Both the position numbers and the translations under genes were made by a program. A stretch of 64,000 nucleotides of DNA from Tropicibacter sp. R16_0. Lineage in GTDB: Bacteria; Pseudomonadota; Alphaproteobacteria; Rhodobacterales; Rhodobacteraceae. Each line of letters opens with the position of its first letter. The first letter of the stretch is position 1. The stretch spans positions 248,001-312,000 of the forward strand of contig NZ_JAGHRE010000002.1 in the NCBI RefSeq assembly GCF_017743935.1, read 5' to 3'. The notes beneath the pieces are model-generated. The model did no database searches, was not told the DNA's origin, and worked only from the letters and a program-made list of their open reading frames with translations. Positions 1 through 8,064 of this stretch are shown in pieces.

Positions 1-3000
1 GCCACAACACGGCGGGGCTGGTGACAGGCTATCGCGGCTCGCCCTTGGGGGCCGTAGACATGCAGATGAACCGTGCTGCCAAACAGTTGGCCGAGGCGGA
101 TGTCACGTTTCAATATGGCCTGAACGAAGATCTGGCAGCCACCGCGCTGTGGGGGTCGCAGCAGGCAGGTTTGCGCGGCGACGGCAAATATGACGGTGTC
201 TTCGGCCTTTGGTACGGAAAAGGCCCGGGCGTCGACCGGTCCGGTGATGCGATCCGGCACGCCAACATGGCCGGCACCGCACCATTGGGCGGCGTGGTGA
301 TGGCCATGGGGGATGATCACACCGGCGAAAGCTCGACCGTGCTGCATCAGTCGGAATGGGCGTTAATGGATGCCTATATGCCCATCGTCAGTCCTGCTGG
401 TGTGCAGGAGATCCTGGATTATGGCCTTTATGGCATGGCGTTGTCGCGGTTTTCGGGTCTCTGGGTTGGCCTGAAGACGATGAAAGACACGATCGAAGTC
501 ACATCCGTGGTCGATGGCGACCCGAACCGGATGCAGATCGTGACGCCAGAGTTCGACATGCCCGAAGGCGGGTTGAACATCCGTCTTGTCGACGACCGCA
601 CCCCGCAAGAGGCACGGATCATCGACCACAAACGCTTTGCGGCCGAGGCATTCAGCCATGCCAACAAGATGGACAAACGGGTCTGGGGCAAAGCCGGGGC
701 CAAGATTGGTTTTGTCGCGGCGGGCAAGAACTGGCTGGATCTGGTTCACGCGATGGCGTTGCTCAACATTGACGAGGCCGAAGCCGAACGGTTGGGCATC
801 ACCACTTACAAAGTGGGGCAGGTGTTCCCGCTGGACATGAAAGGATTCCACGATTGGGCCGAGGGGCTCGACCTTATTGTTGTGGTCGAGGAAAAGCGCA
901 AGCTGATCGAGGTGCAGATCAAGGAAGCCATCTTTGACGACCGCCGCGGCCGCCGCGTTTATGGCTGGCACAAGGGTGGCGGCGCGGGCTCGATGCATGG
1001 CGAAGAGCTGTTCCCGACGCGCGGAGCGCTGGACCCGATTATGATTGCCGAAAAGCTGGGGCAGATCCTGATCGACGAGGGCCATGACACCGATGGCGTT
1101 CGGGCGGGCCTTCAGGCATTGGACGACGCGCGTCGTGCCGACAATGCGCAAGAGATCGCAGCGCGCCTGCCGTACTTCTGTTCGGGTTGCCCGCATAACA
1201 CCGGAACAAAGGTGCCGGATGGCAGCCGGGCGTATGCCGGGATCGGATGCCATTTCATGGTGCAGTGGATGGACCGTGAAACACTTGGCTATACCCATAT
1301 GGGCGGCGAAGGCGCGAACTGGATCGGCGAGGCGCCTTTTTCGACCACTGATCACGTGTTCCAGAACCTGGGTGACGGAACGTACAACCATTCGGGCGTG
1401 CAGGCTATTCGTGCCGCCTTGGCCGCCGGAACAAACATCACCTACAAAATCCTGTACAACGATGCCGTCGCGATGACTGGGGGACAGGACAACGAGGGTG
1501 GCCTGAGCGCCGAACGCATCGTGGCCGAGGTCAAGGCGATGGGGGTCAAGGACGTCGCCGTTGTCTATGACGAGAAAGAAGACGTGAACTTCAAAGCGCT
1601 GCCGGCGGGCATCGAGACCCACGAACGCGCCGAGTTGATGAACGTGCAGGAAAAGTTCCGCAAAATTGAGGGCGTCAGCGTCATTGTCTACATCCAGACC
1701 TGCGCCGCCGAAAAGCGCCGCCGCCGCAAGCGGGGCACATTCCCGGATCCCGACAAACGCGTGTTCATCAACACCGACATTTGCGAAGGCTGCGGTGATT
1801 GTGGCGTGCAGTCGAACTGTGTCTCGATCGTGCCCAAGGAAACCGAACTGGGCCGCAAGCGCGCAATCGACCAATCAAGCTGCAACAAGGACTTCTCTTG
1901 CGTCAAAGGGTTCTGTCCGTCGTTTGTCACGCTAGAGGGCGCCAAGCTGCGCAAGGAAGCCACGACTGAGATTGATCTGCCGGATCTGCCGATGCCAAAG
2001 GTGCCGACTATAAACGGCACCCATAACGTGGTGATCACGGGCGTTGGTGGCACAGGTGTTGTGACCATCGGCGCGGTGCTTGCGCAGGCCGCTCAGATCG
2101 ACGGCAAAGGCGCCGGCATGATGGAAATGGCCGGGCTGGCACAAAAGGGTGGGGCAGTTCACATCCACTGTCGCCTGGCCAATGACCCCAATGACATCAG
2201 CGCCATTCGTGTGGCCACCGGTGAATGTGATGCGCTGATCGGCGGCGATCTGGTTGTAAGTGCCGGGGCCAAGACCATTGGTCTGCTGCGCAACGAAACG
2301 GCTGGTGCCGTGGTCAACTCTCATGAAATCATTACCGGAGATTTCACCCGCAACACCGAATTCCAGATCCCCTCAGATCGGCTCGAGCTGGCGCTAGAGG
2401 CGCGTCTGAAGGATCGGTTGGCTCTGTTTGATGCCTCTGATCTGGCGCGGGCTGTGATGGGTGATTCCATCTTCTCTAACATGATGGTCTTTGGCGCGGC
2501 CTGGCAGCGCGGGCTTTTGCCGCTCAGCCATGACGCGATCATGGCGGCGATTGAGCTGAACGGCGCCGCGGTCGAGCGCAACAAGCGCGCGTTTGAAATT
2601 GGCCGTTGGGCCGTCCTGCATCCTGATCAAGTGGCCAAGGTGCTGACACCCAATGTGGTCGAGCTGCCCAAGTCGCTGGACGAAAAGATCGCATATCGTA
2701 TGGATCACCTGACCGCCTATCAGAGCAAGCGCTTGGCAAAACGCTATGCCAAGATGCTCGACGGGATCGAAGATGCCGAAGTGAAAGAGGCGGTGGCCTT
2801 GGGCTATCACAAGCTTTTGTCCTACAAGGATGAATACGAGGTTGCGCGCCTGCTTCTGGACAGTCGGAGCAAGGCTGCGGCCGAGTTTGATGGCGATCTG
2901 AAGATGACCCTGCATTTGGCACCGCCGATCCTGGGTGGCACCGGTTCGGATGGGCGCCCCAAGAAGCGCGAGTTCGGGGAATGGATGCTTGGGCCCATGA

Positions 3001-3299
3001 AGCTCTTGTCGCGCATGAAAGGCCTGCGGGGTACGCCGCTCGACATCTTTGGCTATACTGCAGAGCGCAAGATGGAACGCGCATTGATCCGTCAGTTTGA
3101 GAAGGACATGAAAGATGCGCTGGCCAAGCTGAGCCCTGAAACCAAGGACGCAGTTTGCGCACTTGCGCGGTTGCCGTTGGATATTCGCGGCTTCGGCCCG
3201 GTCAAAATGCAAAATGAAGCTAAGGCCGCCAAACGTCGCGAAGAGCTGCTGGCCGCGATCCGTCAGGGTGGTGCTGATCTGAAGCAGGCGGCTGAGTAA
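1..3299 (+). CDS. Indolepyruvate:ferredoxin oxidoreductase, fused alpha/beta (5' partial)
   Basis: Catalyses oxidative decarboxylation of aryl-2-oxoacids (indolepyruvate, phenylpyruvate) to aryl-acetyl-CoA with ferredoxin as acceptor. The reading frame is open to the left edge, from base 3 (HNTAGLVTGYRGSPLG), so the N-terminus is missing; the GTG at 21 is an internal valine. An N-terminal pyrimidine-binding region is followed by a TPP-binding region (GEGANWIGEAPF, NDAVAMTGGQ). Next come ferredoxin-like cysteines (CEGCGDCG near residue 590 and later cysteines), and a gamma-type domain starting TGVGGTGVVTIG around residue 680. About 1100 residues on one chain matches the fused IorA/IorB type common in Rhodobacterales. 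Family assignment is strong; substrate preference is inferred from the family. Confidence 0.93.
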   Translation, partial: HNTAGLVTGYRGSPLGAVDMQMNRAAKQLAEADVTFQYGLNEDLAATALWGSQQAGLRGDGKYDGVFGLWYGKGPGVDRSGDAIRHANMAGTAPLGGVVMAMGDDHTGESSTVLHQSEWALMDAYMPIVSPAGVQEILDYGLYGMALSRFSGLWVGLKTMKDTIEVTSVVDGDPNRMQIVTPEFDMPEGGLNIRLVDDRTPQEARIIDHKRFAAEAFSHANKMDKRVWGKAGAKIGFVAAGKNWLDLVHAMALLNIDEAEAERLGITTYKVGQVFPLDMKGFHDWAEGLDLIVVVEEKRKLIEVQIKEAIFDDRRGRRVYGWHKGGGAGSMHGEELFPTRGALDPIMIAEKLGQILIDEGHDTDGVRAGLQALDDARRADNAQEIAARLPYFCSGCPHNTGTKVPDGSRAYAGIGCHFMVQWMDRETLGYTHMGGEGANWIGEAPFSTTDHVFQNLGDGTYNHSGVQAIRAALAAGTNITYKILYNDAVAMTGGQDNEGGLSAERIVAEVKAMGVKDVAVVYDEKEDVNFKALPAGIETHERAELMNVQEKFRKIEGVSVIVYIQTCAAEKRRRRKRGTFPDPDKRVFINTDICEGCGDCGVQSNCVSIVPKETELGRKRAIDQSSCNKDFSCVKGFCPSFVTLEGAKLRKEATTEIDLPDLPMPKVPTINGTHNVVITGVGGTGVVTIGAVLAQAAQIDGKGAGMMEMAGLAQKGGAVHIHCRLANDPNDISAIRVATGECDALIGGDLVVSAGAKTIGLLRNETAGAVVNSHEIITGDFTRNTEFQIPSDRLELALEARLKDRLALFDASDLARAVMGDSIFSNMMVFGAAWQRGLLPLSHDAIMAAIELNGAAVERNKRAFEIGRWAVLHPDQVAKVLTPNVVELPKSLDEKIAYRMDHLTAYQSKRLAKRYAKMLDGIEDAEVKEAVALGYHKLLSYKDEYEVARLLLDSRSKAAAEFDGDLKMTLHLAPPILGGTGSDGRPKKREFGEWMLGPMKLLSRMKGLRGTPLDIFGYTAERKMERALIRQFEKDMKDALAKLSPETKDAVCALARLPLDIRGFGPVKMQNEAKAAKRREELLAAIRQGGADLKQAAE

Positions 3300-3378
3300 T
3301 ACCGTCACACTGCTGTCATGCATTCTTTGCAAAATGGATGCCCGTTCTTATCTATCGGGCATCCAAACGGAGAAGACC

Positions 3379-4257
3379 ATGACCTCGCGCCGTCATATCG
3401 CACGCGACATTTCCTACGCTCACTCGGCAGCCACTAAAGGTGGCCGTACTGTCATCCGGTTGATGGAAAACTCGACCGGACGGATCGGGCTGATCAAGCG
3501 GGCGGACGGGTATGAGCACGAGGTGGCCAACGGGCGCGACTTCTGGACGGTCATGGTTGAACGATATGGCCTGTCTTTGGATGTGATAGGGGGGTCCCTG
3601 TCGAACATCCCCAAGGATGGACCTGTGATTCTGATCGCGAACCATCCTTATGGCATTCTGGATGGGTTGATGATGGGTCACATCCTGTCTCAGACGCGTG
3701 GTGATTTTCGTATTCTGGCACACCGCGTGTTCCGCAAGGCCGAGGACATCAATCGCATCATCCTGCCGATCTCGTTTGATCAGACGAAAGAGGCGATGAA
3801 GCTGAACCTGGACACGCGCAAGACCTCGCTGAACTATCTCGGTCGGGGCGGCGCGATCGGGATCTTCCCGGGCGGCACTGTCAGCACTGCGGTCAAGCCC
3901 TTTGGTCAGCCGATGGACCCCGGCTGGCGCGGGTTCACGGCGCGCATGGTGGGCAAATCGAACGCCACGGTTGTCCCGGTCTACTTCGACGGTCACACAA
4001 GTCGCCTGTTCCAGATCGCCAGCCATCTGCACAACACCCTGCGCATGGGGCTTTTGATCAAAGAGTTCAAAAAGCGCGTCGATACGCCGGTGAAAGTTGT
4101 GGTGGGAGAGCCCATTGGCCGTGACATTCTGGACCCGATGGCAAAAGATAGCCGCGCGATGATGGATTTCCTGCGCAAAGCCACGTATGAGCTGTCTCCG
4201 AAGCCGTTGAAGTCTTACGACTACGGCTATGAGTTTGAGGAACGGCATCGCGCCTAA
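3379..4257 (+). CDS. Lysophospholipid acyltransferase family protein
   Basis: A 292-residue PlsC-like acyltransferase. The acyl-transfer signature is NHPYGILDG (His and Asp of the HX(4-5)D class), followed by a glycine-rich FPGGTVS segment that resembles the phosphate-binding motif of this fold. It would transfer an acyl chain to a lysophospholipid or related lipid at the inner membrane. I chose ATG 3379 because GGAGAAG lies about 5 bases upstream; ATG 3334 would add 15 unremarkable residues. Its end nearly abuts murI, so the two may be co-transcribed. Which lipid it acylates (glycerolipid, ornithine lipid or other) cannot be told from sequence. Confidence 0.8.
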   Translation: MTSRRHIARDISYAHSAATKGGRTVIRLMENSTGRIGLIKRADGYEHEVANGRDFWTVMVERYGLSLDVIGGSLSNIPKDGPVILIANHPYGILDGLMMGHILSQTRGDFRILAHRVFRKAEDINRIILPISFDQTKEAMKLNLDTRKTSLNYLGRGGAIGIFPGGTVSTAVKPFGQPMDPGWRGFTARMVGKSNATVVPVYFDGHTSRLFQIASHLHNTLRMGLLIKEFKKRVDTPVKVVVGEPIGRDILDPMAKDSRAMMDFLRKATYELSPKPLKSYDYGYEFEERHRA

Positions 4258-4264
4258 GGGGCAA

Positions 4265-5074
4265 ATGGCAGTAGGTATCTTTGATTCTGGTCTGGGCGGG
4301 TTGACTGTCCTGAACGCAGCGCAAAAGCGGCTGCCTGACGTGGATTTTCTGTACTATGCAGATAGTGATCACGCACCCTATGGCGTGCGCGATGCCGAAG
4401 ATATCTTTCAGCTCACGAACAAGGCGGTGCATCACCTTTGGGATGCGGGCTGCAACCTGGTGATCCTGGCCTGCAACACGGCAAGCGCTGCAGCCCTGCG
4501 TCGGATGCAAGAGGCAGGCGTGCCCGAAGGCAAGCGTGTCCTGGGTGTGTTCGTTCCGCTGATCGAGGCGCTGACCGAGCGGAACTGGGGCGACAACTCT
4601 CCGCCGCGTGAGGTGGAAACCAAGCATGTCGCTCTGTTTGCCACGCCCACGACCGTGATGAGCCGTGCGTTTCAGCGGGAACTTGCGTTTCGGGCCATCG
4701 GTGTTGATGTCGAAGCGCAGGCCTGTGGTGGCGTTGTCGATGCCATCGAAGACGGCGACATGATCCTGGCCGAAGCTTTGGTGCGCTCGCATGTCGAAGC
4801 GTTGCAGCGCAAGATGCCCCATCCCCAGGCCGCAATTCTGGGCTGCACGCATTACCCGCTCATGGAAGAGGCGTTTCAGGCCGCGTTGGGACCGGATGTA
4901 AAGGTGTTCAGCCAGGGGTCGCTTGTGGCCGATTCACTGGCGGACTACTTGGACCGGCACCCGCATATGCTGGGTTCGGGCGAGGCGGGTTTTCTGACCA
5001 CGGGCAACCCGACCCGCGTCAGTGACCGGGCGACGCAGTTCCTCCGACGACAAATCACCTTTCAAGCCGCTTGA
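4265..5074 (+). CDS. murI: Glutamate racemase
   Basis: Interconverts L- and D-glutamate to supply D-Glu for peptidoglycan. The N-terminus [12 protein letters not shown] is diagnostic, and the two catalytic cysteines lie in ACNTAS and GCTHYPL. ATG 4265 gives a 269-residue protein, normal for MurI, with AAGGGG a few bases upstream. An earlier in-frame ATG at 4229 would overlap the acyltransferase gene and add 12 residues with no homologous look. Identification is secure. Confidence 0.95.
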   Translation: MAVGIFDSGLGGLTVLNAAQKRLPDVDFLYYADSDHAPYGVRDAEDIFQLTNKAVHHLWDAGCNLVILACNTASAAALRRMQEAGVPEGKRVLGVFVPLIEALTERNWGDNSPPREVETKHVALFATPTTVMSRAFQRELAFRAIGVDVEAQACGGVVDAIEDGDMILAEALVRSHVEALQRKMPHPQAAILGCTHYPLMEEAFQAALGPDVKVFSQGSLVADSLADYLDRHPHMLGSGEAGFLTTGNPTRVSDRATQFLRRQITFQAA

Positions 5075-5090
5075 CCCTGATCAAGGACGG

Positions 5091-5132
5091 CGGGCATCTT
5101 GCCCGGTAACTCCGGACCGCGGTGCGCGGTCC
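5091..5132 (+). promoter_or_regulatory. Two tandem hairpins in the murI-argC gap (argC leader)
   Basis: CGGGCA-TCT-TGCCCG (5091-5105) and GGACCGCG-GTG-CGCGGTCC (5114-5132) are two perfect short-loop stems 36 bases before the argC start. Neither is followed by a T run, so they are not ordinary intrinsic terminators. They may be a processing or attenuation leader; function unknown. Confidence 0.4.
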
Positions 5133-5167
5133 ATGACTGCACGACATATGAAGAGAAGAGGTCTGAC

Positions 5168-6196
5168 ATGACCCACAAGATCGCAATTCTGGGCGCCAGC
5201 GGGTACACCGGCGCCGAACTGGTGCGGCTGATCGCCGAGCACCCGAACATGGACATCGTGGCGCTTGCCGCTGAACGCAAGGCGGGCATGAGCATGGCCC
5301 AGGTGTTCCCGCACCTGCGTCACATGAACTTGCCGGATCTGTGCAAGATCAGCGAGATTGATTTCAGCCAGATCGACCTGTGTTTCTGCGCCCTGCCGCA
5401 CAAAACCAGCCAAGAGGTCATTCGTGAGCTGCCCAAGACCCTGAAGATCGTCGACCTGTCGGCGGACTTCCGGCTGCGTGATCCGGCGGAATATGAAAAG
5501 TGGTACGGCAACCCGCACGTTGCCTTGGAGCAGCAGGAAGAGGCCGTTTATGGCCTGACCGAGTTCTATCGTGATGATATCCGGTCAGCGCGGTTAGTGG
5601 CTGGTACAGGTTGCAACGCAGCCACGGGTCAATATGTACTGCGGCCGTTGATTGCGGCCAATGTGATCGACTTGGACGACATCATTCTGGATCTGAAGTG
5701 CGCCGTGTCTGGCGCGGGACGGAGCCTGAAGGAGAACCTGCTGCATGCCGAGCTGAGCGAGGGCTACAATGCCTATGCCGTCGGCGGTACGCATCGGCAC
5801 CTGGGCGAGTTCGATCAGGAGTTTTCCAAGATTGCGGGCCGGACCGTACATGTCCAGTTTACCCCGCATCTGGTGCCAGCAAACCGGGGCATTCTGGCGA
5901 CCACCTATGTGCATGGTGATCCGCAGAGCATTTATGAAACCCTTTGCCACGCCTACGAAAACGAACCCTTCATCCAGATGCTGCCGTTTGGAGAGGCGCC
6001 GTCGACGCATCACGTGCGCGGCTCGAATTTTTGCCACATCGGGGTGACCGCAGACCGGATCGAACGGCGTGCCATCGTGATAGGGGCCTTGGATAACCTG
6101 ACAAAAGGTAGCAGTGGCCAAGCCTTGCAGAACGCCAACCTGATGTTAGCTGAGGACGAGACGCGCGGCCTGATGATGGCGCCGCTGTTCCCCTAA
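5168..6196 (+). CDS. argC: N-acetyl-gamma-glutamyl-phosphate reductase
   Basis: Third step of arginine biosynthesis: NADPH-dependent reduction of N-acetylglutamyl phosphate to the semialdehyde. The dinucleotide-binding N-terminus reads [15 protein letters not shown], and the active-site cysteine is in [13 protein letters not shown] 5168 gives 342 residues (type 1 ArgC length) and is preceded by a purine-rich AAGAGAAGAGG. An earlier in-frame start at 5099 would translate through the leader hairpins and is unlikely. The next gene, ccmE, begins 18 bases downstream. Confidence 0.96.
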   Translation: MTHKIAILGASGYTGAELVRLIAEHPNMDIVALAAERKAGMSMAQVFPHLRHMNLPDLCKISEIDFSQIDLCFCALPHKTSQEVIRELPKTLKIVDLSADFRLRDPAEYEKWYGNPHVALEQQEEAVYGLTEFYRDDIRSARLVAGTGCNAATGQYVLRPLIAANVIDLDDIILDLKCAVSGAGRSLKENLLHAELSEGYNAYAVGGTHRHLGEFDQEFSKIAGRTVHVQFTPHLVPANRGILATTYVHGDPQSIYETLCHAYENEPFIQMLPFGEAPSTHHVRGSNFCHIGVTADRIERRAIVIGALDNLTKGSSGQALQNANLMLAEDETRGLMMAPLFP

Positions 6197-6214
6197 GCCA
6201 CCGCTGAGGTCGCC

Positions 6215-6658
6215 ATGAAGTCGCTCAAGAAACAACGTCGAATTCAGGTCATCATGCTGGCTGTTGTGGCCCTTGTGGTTGCGACGGGCCTGATTGGTTA
6301 CGCCATGCGCGATGGCATCAACTTCTTTCGTTCGCCCAGCCAGATCGCGGCCGAACCGCCACAACCGAGCGAGGTGTTTCGGATCGGTGGACTGGTCGAG
6401 GAAGGCAGTATCGAACGCGGTGAGGGCGCGGTTGTACGCTTTTCCGTAACCGATGGCGGGGCGACGATTCCGGTCGAGTTTTCAGGCGTGCTGCCGGATC
6501 TGTTTGCCGAGAACCAAGGCATGGTTGGAACCGGGAACTACGTGAACGGCGTCTTCCAAGCCTCTGAAATTTTGGCAAAACATGATGAAACCTATATGCC
6601 GAAAGAGGTCGTTGACGCTCTGAAGGAACAAGGTGTGTATCAGGGGGAAGACAGCTGA
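6215..6658 (+). CDS. ccmE: Cytochrome c maturation protein CcmE (heme chaperone)
   Basis: Periplasmic, membrane-anchored chaperone that binds heme covalently and hands it to the CcmF/CcmH ligation machinery. The 147-residue protein has one N-terminal membrane segment (VIMLAVVALVVATGLIGYAM), an OB-fold region and the heme-attachment motif LAKHDETYMP, with His at about residue 123. The rest of the system in this window (ccmF, ccmH) lies beyond a terminator and two lysis genes. ccmABCD are not in the window. Confidence 0.96.
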   Translation: MKSLKKQRRIQVIMLAVVALVVATGLIGYAMRDGINFFRSPSQIAAEPPQPSEVFRIGGLVEEGSIERGEGAVVRFSVTDGGATIPVEFSGVLPDLFAENQGMVGTGNYVNGVFQASEILAKHDETYMPKEVVDALKEQGVYQGEDS

Positions 6659-6711
6659 AAGCCGTCGGCGCTGCCTGCCGTCGGCACGCGTAATTTGAAC
6701 AAGAAGATACA

Positions 6712-6745
6712 AAGGGCGTTGCTTTGGCAGCGCCCTTGTTCTTTT
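6712..6745 (+). terminator. Intrinsic terminator after ccmE
   Basis: An 11-bp stem AAGGGCGTTGC (6712-6722) pairs with GCAGCGCCCTT (6727-6737), one wobble, tetraloop TTTG, followed by the T-rich GTTCTTTT. It should end argC-ccmE transcription and separates ccmE from the lysis genes. Confidence 0.7.
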
Positions 6746-6773
6746 GGCGGCGTTAACCAGGCTGTGGCGTGAT

Positions 6774-6795
6774 CTACGTCTATTTTGATGTAGGA
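6774..6795 (+). promoter_or_regulatory. Hairpin touching the endolysin ribosome-binding site
   Basis: CTACGTC (6774-6780) pairs with GATGTAG (6787-6793) across the loop TATTTT. The right arm covers the first bases of the AGGA (6792-6795) that serves the ATG at 6804. It could limit translation of the endolysin until opened. This is inference from pairing alone. Confidence 0.35.
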
Positions 6796-6803
6796 CCAAC
6801 TCA

Positions 6804-7415
6804 ATGCTGACAGTGGAACAGATCGCAGAAGAGATCGTGGCCCGCGAAGGTGGCTACGTGAATGATCCCGATGATCCGGGTGGTGCAACGAACTTTGGTG
6901 TGACCATCTATACGATGCGAAGGTTGGGCATGGATCTGACCGGAGATGGGCGTGTGTCGGTGGCCGATGTCAAGGCGTTGACCCGCGATCAAGCCGTCGA
7001 AATCTTTATCGAACACTATTTCAAACGCCCGCGTATCGATCGGTTGCCGCGCATCATTCAGGCCTCGGTTTTCGACATGTACGTCAATGCAGGCGCGAAC
7101 GCGGTCAAGATCTTGCAACGGTTGCTGCGGGACATGGGGTTCACCGTGTCTGTAGACGGCGCCTTGGGGCCCCAGACCGAAGGAGCGGCCGCAAGGGCGG
7201 CAGAGCAGGGCGCGCACGCCTTTCGGGATGCATACGGCGTGGCGCGGAGGAATTACTACTTCCGACTGGCAGACCGGCGCGTGCAAAGCCGCAAATACGC
7301 CCGCACACGCCGTGGTGGTAAGGGTGGCTGGATCAAGCGGGCCGAAGAGTTCATCTCGCCCCGGTATCACCTGACAGACACTCAGTTTCGCGAAAGGGTT
7401 GCATCATGGGCTTGA
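6804..7415 (+). CDS. GTA-type endolysin: N-acetylmuramidase (GH108) with C-terminal PG-binding domain
   Basis: A 203-residue peptidoglycan hydrolase. Residues 1-90 are a glycoside hydrolase 108 domain: the catalytic Glu is in REGGYVNDP, followed by GGATNFGVT. Residues about 95-175 resemble peptidoglycan-binding domain 3, with KILQRLLRDMGF and DGALGPQTE. There is no signal peptide, so it needs the holin to cross the membrane; the holin gene overlaps its end by 10 bases. Holin-associated muramidases of this type are used by Rhodobacter capsulatus to release gene transfer agent particles from a locus apart from the capsid genes. I infer the same role here; a prophage remnant is the alternative, but no phage gene is nearby. 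Confidence 0.85.
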   Translation: MLTVEQIAEEIVAREGGYVNDPDDPGGATNFGVTIYTMRRLGMDLTGDGRVSVADVKALTRDQAVEIFIEHYFKRPRIDRLPRIIQASVFDMYVNAGANAVKILQRLLRDMGFTVSVDGALGPQTEGAAARAAEQGAHAFRDAYGVARRNYYFRLADRRVQSRKYARTRRGGKGGWIKRAEEFISPRYHLTDTQFRERVASWA

Positions 7416-7990
7416 TGACAGGCGTTTTTGAATTGCTGTTTGGGGGCGGACGCAATGTCGTGCGTGAAACGGCCGAAGTGTTCCGCGAGAACGCCGAAGC
7501 AGGCGCGCAGCGGGCGCAATCGATGCAAACGCAGGCGATGACCCAATTCGGGGCCGAGTTTGCGGTGCCGCGCAAGGGCTGGTTTGATCGGTTCATGGAT
7601 GGGCTCAACCGGCTACCACGTCCGGCTTTGGCGCTTGGCACCTTGGGGCTGTTCGTTTCGGCGATGGTGGATCCGTTGTGGTTTTCCGCGCGCATGCAGG
7701 GGATTGCGCTGGTGCCAGAGCCGCTCTGGTGGCTGTTGGGCGTGATCGTGTCGTTTTACTTTGGCGCGCGTCATCAGGCCAAGGTGCAGGATCTGCAGCG
7801 TGATCTGGCCGGTACAATGTCACGGGCACCGCAAGTGATGGCCAACATCGCGACACTGCAGACCATGCGGGCGGACAGTCCCGGTGTCGCCAACCCCAGT
7901 GATGGGGCCCGCGCGGTTGTCAAAGCTTTGGCCCCCACGGACAATCCGGCGCTGGAGGATTGGAAGGCGCTGCAGCGAAAATCGGCCTGA
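7406..7990 (+). CDS. Holin (3TM family, gene transfer agent release)
   Basis: A 194-residue membrane protein of the 3TM 'holin for gene-transfer release' family. An amphipathic N-terminal part (residues 1-60) is followed by hydrophobic segments around LPRPALALGTLGLFVSAMV and PLWWLLGVIVSFYFGA, then a charged cytosolic tail rich in Ala, Asp and Lys. ATG 7406 sits inside the last codons of the endolysin and is preceded by CGAAAGGG, which argues for translational coupling. It would form pores letting the muramidase reach the cell wall. The partner and order are what is known for the R. capsulatus GTA lysis cassette; the present function is inferred. Confidence 0.83.
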   Translation: MGLMTGVFELLFGGGRNVVRETAEVFRENAEAGAQRAQSMQTQAMTQFGAEFAVPRKGWFDRFMDGLNRLPRPALALGTLGLFVSAMVDPLWFSARMQGIALVPEPLWWLLGVIVSFYFGARHQAKVQDLQRDLAGTMSRAPQVMANIATLQTMRADSPGVANPSDGARAVVKALAPTDNPALEDWKALQRKSA

Positions 7991-8064
7991 TCCGCGACAC
8001 TATGCGCTGAGACCTCGCACGAAAGCGATTGGACCGTCCCGTTGGGCGGTCTATACCCATGGGC

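Noticed and set aside
363-1874. 503-residue open frame on the minus strand
   Set aside because: Lies wholly antisense to the indolepyruvate oxidoreductase, is histidine/arginine-rich without domains, and reflects third-position G+C bias.
6804-7990. Prophage remnant interpretation of the endolysin and holin
   Set aside because: No integrase, capsid, tail or repressor gene nearby, base composition like the neighbours, and the two families are the GTA-release types.
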